64,000 bases of DNA from PHAA01 sp963665865. Lineage in GTDB: Bacteria > Bacillota > Syntrophomonadia > Syntrophomonadales > Syntrophomonadaceae. The notes under the pieces are model-generated. The model was not told the DNA's origin. It saw only the letters and a list, made by a program, of their open reading frames with translations, and ran no database searches. Shown here one piece after another: positions 53,473-61,673 of this stretch. Position 1 is the first letter of the stretch. Each line of letters opens with the position of its first letter. The position numbers were made by a program, and so were the translations under genes. The DNA is taken from positions 1,364,001 to 1,428,000 of the forward strand of contig CAXXWF010000001.1 of assembly GCA_963665865.2 (NCBI GenBank), written 5' to 3'.

Positions 53473-54246
53473 ATGTATAGCACGATTTTAACCGAAAAAA
53501 AGGAAGGCGTTGGAATTATCACGTTTAATCGCCCCGAGGCCTACAATGCTTTTAATCTGGCAATGCGGGTAGAACTGCTTCAGGCTCTTGAAGAGATGGA
53601 GAAAGACGAAGAAATAAAGGTCATTATCCTTACTGCAGCAGGAGACAAGTCCTTTTGTGCCGGCGGTGATATCAAAGAACAGGCTGCGGGATTTGATGTC
53701 TATTCGGGCAGGCAGCGCGTTCGCAACGGAAATCGCACCCTGATGAAGATGTTAAAGATGGACAAACCGATTATTTGTGCCGTTAATGGTTTTGCTATAG
53801 GGGTTGGAGCCAATCTGGCCCTGGCGTCAGATATTGCTATTGCTGCAGAAGGTGCTAAGTTTTCGGAAATATATATTAATATCGGTTTTATTCCTGACTT
53901 CGGCGGTGTGCATCTCCTGCCCCGGCTGGTCGGGCTGGCTCGGGCCAAAGAACTGGTCTTAACCGGGCGGATGGTTGAGGCCCAGGAAGCCAAAGAAATT
54001 GGATTGATAAGTCAGGTCGTACCACGCGCAGAATTAATGTCGACTGCTTTCGAAATTGCCCGGACTATGGCTAAGAGGTCAGCACTGGCATTAGCTTTGG
54101 ATAAAGACTTGCTAAACCGCAGCCTGGATCTTGACCTCGCTACAAATTTGGAACTCGAGGAATTTGCTATGGGCATGTGCTTCCAATCAGAAGAGCATAA
54201 ACAGGCGGTAAAGGACTTCACGGCTAGAAAAAACAAAAATAAATAA
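53473..54246 (+). CDS. PaaG-like enoyl-CoA isomerase/hydratase
   Basis: 257 residues, crotonase fold. The first catalytic Glu is replaced by Asn (FAIGVGANLALASD) while the second region reads YINIGFIPDFGGVHLLPR, with the Asp of PaaG and delta3-delta2 isomerases. So it more likely shifts a double bond, such as vinylacetyl-CoA to crotonyl-CoA, than hydrates. Oxyanion hole FCAGGDI is present. AGGAGGT precedes the ATG. It lies before the GRE. Confidence 0.8.
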   Translation: MYSTILTEKKEGVGIITFNRPEAYNAFNLAMRVELLQALEEMEKDEEIKVIILTAAGDKSFCAGGDIKEQAAGFDVYSGRQRVRNGNRTLMKMLKMDKPIICAVNGFAIGVGANLALASDIAIAAEGAKFSEIYINIGFIPDFGGVHLLPRLVGLARAKELVLTGRMVEAQEAKEIGLISQVVPRAELMSTAFEIARTMAKRSALALALDKDLLNRSLDLDLATNLELEEFAMGMCFQSEEHKQAVKDFTARKNKNK

Positions 54247-54256
54247 CGGCAACTCT

Positions 54257-54296
54257 CTAAATTGCTAAACGGGTCCATACTAGTTAAGCAATTTAG
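54257..54296. terminator. Hairpin between isomerase and glycyl radical enzyme genes
   Basis: CTAAATTGCTAA (54257-54268) pairs with TTAAGCAATTTAG (54284-54296) with one bulge. No T-run; possibly an RNA processing or partial stop signal ahead of the GRE. Confidence 0.4.
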
Positions 54297-54354
54297 GGAT
54301 AATCTCATTTGCGTTTTGAATGTTTGCTAATTTGTCTGAGAGGAGTGAAGAATC

Positions 54355-56775
54355 GTGAAGCTAGCTGTAAAAGTAGAAGAAATGAAAAAAAGAACATATT
54401 ACCAGAGTAAGGTAATGCGTGGAGCAGGCAGGATGGAATGCCCAGATAATTCCAGGTTGCCATATCGCGAGGATATTAAGCTGGAAATTGAGAGGGCACA
54501 ATTGGTCTGTGAGTCCTACAAGGAAACAGAGGGGGAACCTTTTATTCTGCGAAGGGCAAAAGCGTTTGCGCACCTATTTGAAAAAAAGAAATTATACATC
54601 CTGCCTGATGAGCAAATTATCGGAAATATCTGCAGTCAACCGGGTCACTTGCAGACCTGGCCCGAACAATGGGGCAGTTGGCTTGACAAAGCGGTTGAAA
54701 AGCAATACAAAGGCATTATTACTGATGAAGATAGAATACAATTGCACAAGATCCATAAGTATTTTAAAAAAATGGCCGTGCACGGTATGGAAAAAACCTA
54801 TCTCCCCCCGGATGTCATGCCTTACTGGAGATATGACAAACACGGCGCATTCTTGTGGATGCACGGTGGACATGTAGGAGTGCCGAACTACGAGAAAATA
54901 TTTAAAGTGGGTCTAAACGGCATTATTGAAGAAATCGAAGCCAAGTTGCAGGAAATAATGACAGAAAAATATGCATATGAACATACCCGGGATTTTGTAG
55001 AAAAGAAGCGCTTTTATGACGCAGCATTAATAACCTTGCGGGCCATGGTCGGATTTGCTAAGAGATTCTCCGAAAAGGCCAGGGAAGAGGCTGAAGCGCA
55101 GACAGATGACCTGAGAAAATCTCAACTTTTGCAGATTGCAGACATATGCGAATGGGTTCCTGGCAATGCTCCGCGGAACCTGCATGAAGCCCTGCAATGT
55201 TATTGGTTTGTTAACCTTGGGGCACGTGTTCTTGATCTGCAGTCCTCGGGCTTAGGTGAGAGAATTGACCAATTGTTTTATCCGTTTTATAAAGAGGATT
55301 TGGAAGCAGGCGTGTTTGACCGGGAAACAGCTGTAGAGTTAGTGGGTAATCTCTTTCTAAAAATGAATGAGGAACCGGAATTAAAACCACCAGCCCAAGG
55401 TGCAGGCGGAGCTACATTAGTTACCAGGGTTACTACAGTTGGGGGACAGAAGGCCGATGGAACTGATGCCACGAATGACATGACTTACGTTATTATGGAT
55501 GCAAAAAACAAAGTCGGACTTATTCAGCCGGCAATTGCGGTAAGGCTGCATAAAAACACACCCATAAAATTGTACGATAAAATTGTAGAAAGCCTCTTGA
55601 AAGAGCCTGGTGTATATTCGTTTTTCAATGATGAAATGATGTATCCCTACTTGAAAAATATAGGTTTGCCTTCAGAAGATATTTGGAATTACAGTACTGA
55701 TGGCTGCATGAGATGGCAGATGCCCGGTAAAGCTGTAGCTCAACGAGCATTAGGCGGGCAATTTGTACTCCCCAAGTGCCTGGAGTACGCTTTATATCAG
55801 GGGGTGGACCGAGTAACTGGTGAACAAAAAGGAGCCAGGACGGAGGATCCATTGACTTTTGAATCCTTAGAAGATCTTATTAAAGCCTATTTGGAGCAGG
55901 TAAGATTTTTTGCTGGCAAATTGGTAACCATCAATAATATTGTCGATGTATTTGAAGAAGAATATTTCCCCCAACCATTTTTATCATCGCTTTTGGATGA
56001 CTGTATTGAACAAGGAAAAGATTGCCGCAAGTATCACTATTTCACGAATAGTCTTATACAGCCTGTCGGGCAGGTAACCGTGGTAAATTCATTGGCTGCC
56101 CTGGATAAACTCGTGTTTAAAGACAAGAAAGTAACCATGGCCGAGACATTAGAAGCGTTGAGGAATGATTGGGAGGGTAAAGAAGATCTGCGTCGGACGT
56201 TTATCAACGCTCCCAAATTTGGGAATGACGATAAAGATGTCGATTCACTGGCCAGGGATGTATACTCGAGGACCACGAAGACAGTTCGGAGCCTAAAGAA
56301 CATTTGGGGCGATTCGTTTATGGAAGATGGAACGGGAGCCGCTAGTTATTTTGCAACAAGCGGTCTTACTGGAGCTACTCCGGATGGCAGAAAAGCCGGT
56401 AACTTATTCAATGATGGCACAATATCGCCTGCATCGGGAACTGATCTTAAAGGGCCTACGGCTGTTTTGATGTCCGTTGCAGCGATAGATCACAAGGGTA
56501 CTTTTACCCAGCTGCTCAATCAAAAATTCATGGCTGAATTCCTCCGAGATCACAAGGATACATTTATTTCCTACCTCAAGACTTGGGTGAACCTAGGAAT
56601 TCATCATATTCAGTTTAATATCCTCGATAAAGAAACGTTTATTGAGGCACAAAAAAACCCTGATGACTATTCGACATTAGTTGTCAGACAGGCCGGCTTG
56701 GCCGCATATTTCATAGATTTGGAAAAAATGGTTCAAGATGAGATTATCAGTAGAACCGAGCACGGCAGTATATAG
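54355..56775 (+). CDS. Glycyl radical enzyme of unassigned reaction
   Basis: 806 residues, full length. The C-terminal glycyl radical loop is VVRQAGLAAYF with Gly781; the catalytic Cys451 is in YSTDGCMRWQMPGK. Diol dehydratases, choline lyase and arylacetate decarboxylases carry G-C-x-E; here Arg453 replaces Glu, so those reactions are unlikely. N-terminal features such as HVGVPNYEKIFKVGLNGII are shared by X-succinate synthase and decarboxylase groups. Genes for small BSS-type subunits are absent nearby. A radical activase follows. GAGAGGAG precedes the GTG start at 54355. Confidence 0.85.
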   Translation: MKLAVKVEEMKKRTYYQSKVMRGAGRMECPDNSRLPYREDIKLEIERAQLVCESYKETEGEPFILRRAKAFAHLFEKKKLYILPDEQIIGNICSQPGHLQTWPEQWGSWLDKAVEKQYKGIITDEDRIQLHKIHKYFKKMAVHGMEKTYLPPDVMPYWRYDKHGAFLWMHGGHVGVPNYEKIFKVGLNGIIEEIEAKLQEIMTEKYAYEHTRDFVEKKRFYDAALITLRAMVGFAKRFSEKAREEAEAQTDDLRKSQLLQIADICEWVPGNAPRNLHEALQCYWFVNLGARVLDLQSSGLGERIDQLFYPFYKEDLEAGVFDRETAVELVGNLFLKMNEEPELKPPAQGAGGATLVTRVTTVGGQKADGTDATNDMTYVIMDAKNKVGLIQPAIAVRLHKNTPIKLYDKIVESLLKEPGVYSFFNDEMMYPYLKNIGLPSEDIWNYSTDGCMRWQMPGKAVAQRALGGQFVLPKCLEYALYQGVDRVTGEQKGARTEDPLTFESLEDLIKAYLEQVRFFAGKLVTINNIVDVFEEEYFPQPFLSSLLDDCIEQGKDCRKYHYFTNSLIQPVGQVTVVNSLAALDKLVFKDKKVTMAETLEALRNDWEGKEDLRRTFINAPKFGNDDKDVDSLARDVYSRTTKTVRSLKNIWGDSFMEDGTGAASYFATSGLTGATPDGRKAGNLFNDGTISPASGTDLKGPTAVLMSVAAIDHKGTFTQLLNQKFMAEFLRDHKDTFISYLKTWVNLGIHHIQFNILDKETFIEAQKNPDDYSTLVVRQAGLAAYFIDLEKMVQDEIISRTEHGSI

Positions 56776-56789
56776 GTAATAGTTCAATA

Positions 56790-56832
56790 GATTTGCCGCT
56801 GATCCCCTCCTGGAGAGGATCAGCGGCAAATC
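56790..56832 (+). terminator. Strong hairpin between GRE and activase
   Basis: Perfect 16-bp stem (GATTTGCCGCTGATCC and complement) with further near-pairing in the loop, 14 nt after the GRE stop. No T-run follows. It could protect the GRE mRNA 3' end or reduce read-through so that less activase is made. Confidence 0.65.
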
Positions 56833-56876
56833 AAAATAACTTTGAACAAAAAATATTATAAAAGGCGGAAAAAAGC

Positions 56877-57794
56877 GTGTCTGCTGAGTTTAATGGGGTT
56901 GTAAGCACAATTCAGAGGTACTCAATTGATGATGGCCCGGGAATAAGGACAACAGTTTTTCTCAAGGGTTGTCAACTGAGATGCCCATGGTGTCAAAACC
57001 CTGAAACTAAGAATCAATTTACGGAGATCTATTTCCGGGCTGCAAATTGCATAGGCTGCGGGAAGTGTGTAGAAATATGCCCGGTTGAGTCGGCAATAAG
57101 TCTAACCTCTGATCAACGCATTAACCGTCAACTGTGTATTAGGTGTATGAAATGTACGGAAGTTTGCCCTTCCAGAGCCCTGGAAGCCGTCGGAAGAATA
57201 ATGACGGTATCAGAAGTAATGGATGAAGTAATAAGGGATGTACCATTTTATAACACTAGTGGAGGTGGTCTCACTGTCTCCGGTGGAGAGCCCGCGCTTC
57301 AGAGTGCTTTTACAACTGAACTGCTTAAGCGGGCAAAAATGCAGGGGATTAATACTTGCATTGAGACCAATGGCTATGCCAAAAGCGAAGTTTGGAAAAG
57401 GATGCTTCCTTACCTTGATTTAATCCTATTAGATATTAAACACATGGACCCGGTTATTCATGAGATATTTACAGGAGTATCAAATGAATTAATACTTAAC
57501 AATGCACGTGATCTGGCTTCGCAAGTTGAGATCATAATAAGGGTGCCGCTTATTCCTGGATTTAATGATTCGGGACAATTTATTGAGGAGCTAGGTAAAT
57601 TCCTCTTTAGTATCCCCCGAATAAAAGAAGTCCATTTAATTCCTGTCCATGGCTATGGCTCATCAAAATATGTCATGCTAGGAAAAAAAGAAGATATTTA
57701 TCCTGCACTAAATCCCTTGTCCCTGGGTAACAAAGTGGAAGAATTTAAGGAGCGCCTGGAGAAATATGGGTTGCTAGTGAGAGTTTTAAGGTAG
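56877..57794 (+). CDS. Glycyl radical enzyme activase (radical SAM)
   Basis: 305 residues. Radical-SAM motif C-Q-L-R-C-P-W-C (about residues 31-38) plus two ferredoxin-like clusters, NCIGCGKCVEICPVE and LCIRCMKCTEVCPSRALEA, as in activases other than PflA. SGGGLTVSGGEPALQ has the GGE motif binding SAM. It makes the glycyl radical at Gly781 of the GRE. GTG start, with AAAAGGCGG upstream. A relic of the 3' end of a similar gene is at 45.2 kb. Confidence 0.92.
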   Translation: MSAEFNGVVSTIQRYSIDDGPGIRTTVFLKGCQLRCPWCQNPETKNQFTEIYFRAANCIGCGKCVEICPVESAISLTSDQRINRQLCIRCMKCTEVCPSRALEAVGRIMTVSEVMDEVIRDVPFYNTSGGGLTVSGGEPALQSAFTTELLKRAKMQGINTCIETNGYAKSEVWKRMLPYLDLILLDIKHMDPVIHEIFTGVSNELILNNARDLASQVEIIIRVPLIPGFNDSGQFIEELGKFLFSIPRIKEVHLIPVHGYGSSKYVMLGKKEDIYPALNPLSLGNKVEEFKERLEKYGLLVRVLR

Positions 57795-57864
57795 AGTTAT
57801 GCGATTGTCTATTTATATTACTGGTTAGGTAGTCTAATAACAATATTTAGGAGATGTATGTAAC

Positions 57865-59277
57865 ATGGAAAAAGCGTCAATAAAGTCTTTATTAAGGCCT
57901 AAAAGTATTGCCGTAATCGGTGCGTCTGCCGATGAAAAAAAAGTTGGTGGAAGAACGATTTTGTTTAACAAACAATTTGGTTACGCTGGTAAAATTATTC
58001 CCATTAATCCCACCAGATCAGAAATACAGGGCTTTAAAGCTTACCCGTCGATTTCAGATGTACCGGATGAAGTGGATTTGGCACTATTAGCCATACCGGG
58101 CGCCAAGGTCCTCGAGACTGTGGAGGAATGTGCAGCCAAGGGGGTTAAATCTCTAATCATATTCAGTTCGGGATTCAGAGAAACAGGGGAAGCCGCCGGA
58201 CGGGAAGTACAAGAAAAGATCAAATTAGTAGGGCAGCAAAATTCTATGAGAATTTTGGGACCCAATTGCATAGGTTTCATCAATGTGCGAGACAAAGTAG
58301 TAGGGTCTTTTAGCGGTATAATGCGAATGCATTTCCCTCTCGAAGGACGGGTTGGTTTGATAACTCAAAGTGGAGCGGTCGGGGCCGGTTTGTGGGATAT
58401 GGGTGTTGACAAGGGACTCGGATTTAGTTATTGGGTGAGTACCGGCAATGAAGCCGATGTAAATGTTGCTGAGTGTGTTGCATTTCTGGCAGAAGATGAG
58501 GAAACCGATATCATTGCATTACAATTCGAAGGAACCAATAGTAGTCAAGAAGATCTCCGGGCAGCTCTAGGGCTTGCTTTCGAAAAGGGCAAACCAGTTG
58601 TGGTCTTAAGAGGCGCCAGTTCTGAATATGGAGTTAAGGCGGCTGGCAGGCATAATGGGAATCCAGTAGTACCGGATTCCGTGTATGACGAAATGTTTAA
58701 ACAAACCGGGGCCTATCGGGTACATGGATTGCAGGATTTATTTGATGTAATTTATACCATGTCTCAAGTAAGCATACCCAAAGATAAAAATGTTGCCGTA
58801 TTCTCTGTATCAGGAGGAGGGGGCATACTCATCGCAGACTCGCTGGCCAAGAAAAACCTGATATTGCGGGAGCCAAGTCCTGAAGCCAAACGGCGGATGT
58901 TGGAATTGCTGCCTTTTTCCGGTGTGGTGAATCCCATCGATGTAACAACCGAAATTGTGGGTAGGCCGGAACTGCTAGACCAATTCCTGGAAATTTGTAT
59001 TGAGGATGACGTGAAATTAGACATGATAGTCGTTTTTCTCACTTATGAGTGTGTAGTGCCGCAACTAGCAGTCCCTCGCCTGAATACAATAAAGACATTT
59101 AAAGAGAAATACCCGCATATCCCAATCCTGGTTGTATCACGCTTTGATCAGGACAGTCACAAAGCCTTCATAGACGCCCAAATACCCATTTTTGAGGATC
59201 CGGAGGGTGCTGTAAATTCCATCGCAGCGCTAGGTTATTTCGCGGAAAAATACAACGGAAAAACGGTGACCCGGTAA
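57865..59277 (+). CDS. ADP-forming acyl-CoA synthetase-like protein, alpha part only
   Basis: 470 residues covering the CoA-binding Rossmann domain (SIAVIGASADEKKVGGRTI) and the ligase domain; the ATP-grasp half is missing. It is about 70% like the N-terminal two thirds of the next protein. The phosphohistidine loop SHTG of that protein is RHNG here (AAGRHNGNPV), keeping His but losing Ser and Thr. It may need a separate beta subunit or have lost activity. AGGAGATG precedes the ATG. Confidence 0.75.
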   Translation: MEKASIKSLLRPKSIAVIGASADEKKVGGRTILFNKQFGYAGKIIPINPTRSEIQGFKAYPSISDVPDEVDLALLAIPGAKVLETVEECAAKGVKSLIIFSSGFRETGEAAGREVQEKIKLVGQQNSMRILGPNCIGFINVRDKVVGSFSGIMRMHFPLEGRVGLITQSGAVGAGLWDMGVDKGLGFSYWVSTGNEADVNVAECVAFLAEDEETDIIALQFEGTNSSQEDLRAALGLAFEKGKPVVVLRGASSEYGVKAAGRHNGNPVVPDSVYDEMFKQTGAYRVHGLQDLFDVIYTMSQVSIPKDKNVAVFSVSGGGGILIADSLAKKNLILREPSPEAKRRMLELLPFSGVVNPIDVTTEIVGRPELLDQFLEICIEDDVKLDMIVVFLTYECVVPQLAVPRLNTIKTFKEKYPHIPILVVSRFDQDSHKAFIDAQIPIFEDPEGAVNSIAALGYFAEKYNGKTVTR

Positions 59278-59373
59278 AAATAGTTGATACAAAAGGGAAA
59301 GTATAACAAAATACGGCAATGCTTAGACGGAAAAACTTTGAATAATTAAAAAATTATAGGAGATGCGTGTAAT

Positions 59374-61470
59374 ATGGAGAAAGCGTCAATAGAATCTTTA
59401 CTAAGGCCTAAAACTATTGCCATGATTGGTGCGTCGGCTGATACTCAAAAAGTTGGCGGCAAAACGATTATGTTTAACAAAAATATTGGTTACGCCGGTA
59501 AAATAATTCCGATTAATCCCAAAGAATCAGAAATACAAGGTTATAAAGCTTATCCATCAGTTAAAGATGTACCGGATGATGTGGATTTGGCATTGATGGC
59601 CGTACCGGCCGCAAGGGTCGTCCAAACAGTGAAGGATTGCGCCGCCAAGGGAGTAAAGTCTCTGGTTATATTTAGCTCGGGATTTAAAGAAACCGGTGAG
59701 GCCGGACGACAAATGGAAGAAGAAATCAAATCAATTGCGCAGCAAAGTTCAATGAGAATTTTGGGACCGAATACTGTGGGTTTCATCAATGTTAGAGACT
59801 CGGTGGTGGGGTCTTTTACTAATATTCAGCGCAAGATGTTTCCTCTTAAAGGAAGAGTCGGATTGGTCAGCCAAAGTGGATCGGTCGGGACCTTTTTTTG
59901 GGTAAACGGTGCCGCGAGAGGAATCGGACTTAGTTATTGGATTGCTACCGGCAATGAAGTCGATGTAACTGTTTCTGACTGCATCGCATTTCTAGCCGAG
60001 GATGAGGAAACCGATATTATTGCAGTTCAATTCGAGGGAACAAATAATGGAGAAAACTTCCGGGCAGCTCTTGAACTCGCGCATGAAAAGGGAAAACCAG
60101 TGGTGGTTCTAAAAGGCGGTAGTTCTGAATACGGAGCCAAGGCGGCTGGTTCTCATACTGGAAACCTGGTAGGATCTGATGCCGTATATGATGCAATGTT
60201 TAAGCAGGCAGGAGCCTATCGGGCCAGTGGAATGAAGGAGTTCTTAGATGTAGTATATGCATTGTCTCAAGTAAACGTACCCAAAGGTAAGGGTGTTGGC
60301 GTATTCTCCGTATCTGGAGGCGCGGGAATACTTATCGCAGATGCGCTTTCTAAAGATAACATGCCGCTGCCGGATCCAAGCCCGGAGGCTAAACGGAAGA
60401 TGTTGGAATTGATGCCTTTGGCCGGTGTGGTGAATCCCATTGATGTAACATCTGAAGTTGTTGCCAAGCCTCATCTGTTTGACGAGTACTTAGAAATTTG
60501 TGCCCAGGATGGCGGGAAGTATGATATGATGCTGCTTTTCCTCCATTACGAGGCATTACTGCCGAATTTAGCAGCCACCCGGCTGGCTTCGGCAAAGAAA
60601 TTTAAAGACGAACACCCGGATATCCCCATTCTGGTTGTCTCATCTACTAACGAGGACAGCCACAAAGCCTTCGTAGAGGCCAAAATACCAGTTTATGAAG
60701 ATGCTGAAGGAGCTGTCAGTGCGCTTAAGGCCTTAGGGTATTTCGCAGAAAGCAGAGACCAAAAAATATGCTACAAGCAGTCAGTGGCCAAAGAGGCCGA
60801 CATGAATTTAAGTGCTGCATTAACCGAGGATGTAGCCAAGGCTTTGTTATCTAAACATGGAATACCAGTTACTAATGAAAAGATTGCGCAAACCGAAGAA
60901 GAAGCGGCAGCCTTCGCCAAGGAAATAGGATTCCCAGTAGTTGTTAAAGGGATGTCACCGGATATTTTGCACAAAACCGAGGCTGGCATTGTCTACCTCA
61001 ATGTTAACAATGAGGTAGGAGTCAGAAAAAGTTTTAGAGAAATTGTTGAAAAAATTAAAAATAAAAATGCTAAGTATGGCGGAGTATTAATTCAAGAAAT
61101 GATAACCGAGGGAATCGAGGTTATCGTAGGAACAACCTGTGACCAGTTGTTTGGACCCACGGTGATGGTCGGTCTGGGGGGGATATATACTGAGGTTCTA
61201 AAAGATACTGCCATCAGGCTAGCTCCTATCGAATTGGATGAGGCAGAAAAAATGATCACTGAATTGAAGACTTATCCAATTTTAGCTGGGGTTCGGGGAG
61301 CGACCAAGGCAGATACCAAGGCCTTAGCTCAGTTGCTCGTCGATATTGGCAACTTCGCTCTAAAATATCAAACATCAATTTCTGATATTGATCTCAATCC
61401 GGTAAAAGTATTCTCGGAAGATAACGGGGTGAAAGTGGTAGATGCCCTGATAATTCCGGCGAACAAATAA
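59374..61470 (+). CDS. ADP-forming acyl-CoA synthetase (fused alpha-beta)
   Basis: 698 residues, the usual length of fused NDP-forming acyl-CoA synthetases. CoA-binding domain (about 1-140), ligase domain (about 140-460, phosphohistidine in KAAGSHTGNLVG) and ATP-grasp domain (about 480-698, EIGFPVVVKGMSPDILHKTE). It interconverts acyl-CoA, ADP and phosphate with acid, CoA and ATP, either activating a substrate or saving energy from acyl-CoA. Tandem with a shorter relative upstream. Confidence 0.9.
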   Translation: MEKASIESLLRPKTIAMIGASADTQKVGGKTIMFNKNIGYAGKIIPINPKESEIQGYKAYPSVKDVPDDVDLALMAVPAARVVQTVKDCAAKGVKSLVIFSSGFKETGEAGRQMEEEIKSIAQQSSMRILGPNTVGFINVRDSVVGSFTNIQRKMFPLKGRVGLVSQSGSVGTFFWVNGAARGIGLSYWIATGNEVDVTVSDCIAFLAEDEETDIIAVQFEGTNNGENFRAALELAHEKGKPVVVLKGGSSEYGAKAAGSHTGNLVGSDAVYDAMFKQAGAYRASGMKEFLDVVYALSQVNVPKGKGVGVFSVSGGAGILIADALSKDNMPLPDPSPEAKRKMLELMPLAGVVNPIDVTSEVVAKPHLFDEYLEICAQDGGKYDMMLLFLHYEALLPNLAATRLASAKKFKDEHPDIPILVVSSTNEDSHKAFVEAKIPVYEDAEGAVSALKALGYFAESRDQKICYKQSVAKEADMNLSAALTEDVAKALLSKHGIPVTNEKIAQTEEEAAAFAKEIGFPVVVKGMSPDILHKTEAGIVYLNVNNEVGVRKSFREIVEKIKNKNAKYGGVLIQEMITEGIEVIVGTTCDQLFGPTVMVGLGGIYTEVLKDTAIRLAPIELDEAEKMITELKTYPILAGVRGATKADTKALAQLLVDIGNFALKYQTSISDIDLNPVKVFSEDNGVKVVDALIIPANK

Positions 61471-61513
61471 AATTATCAGAGGAATTTATAGTAAGGTAAT
61501 GTAAGAAAATCTC

Positions 61514-61673
61514 AATAATAAAGGCATTTTGTACTGAAAGGTGCAAACGCGGGGCCGACCGAGTGATTCAAATTCATGGGGGTATGGGACTAAGTAACGG
61601 CTCATATCTTGACCTAAATATCGCAAATCTTTTTGAGGCAAAGCAAATCTCGAATATAAAGGGGGATAGGAAT
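61514..61673 (+). pseudogene. Acyl-CoA dehydrogenase 3' relic
   Basis: An open frame reads KAFCTERCKRGADRVIQIHG followed by GMGLSN, the conserved last part of short acyl-CoA dehydrogenases (usually ADRAVQIHGGMG). It continues in frame, without family similarity, into the start region of the carboxyltransferase. The remainder of the dehydrogenase is missing. A GTG at 61563 could extend the carboxyltransferase but lacks a ribosome binding site. Confidence 0.6.

Noticed and set aside
61563..61673. Longer start (GTG) for the carboxyltransferase
   Set aside because: The added codons are an acyl-CoA dehydrogenase relic. ATG at 61674 has AGGGGGATAGG and begins at the family's usual N-terminus.
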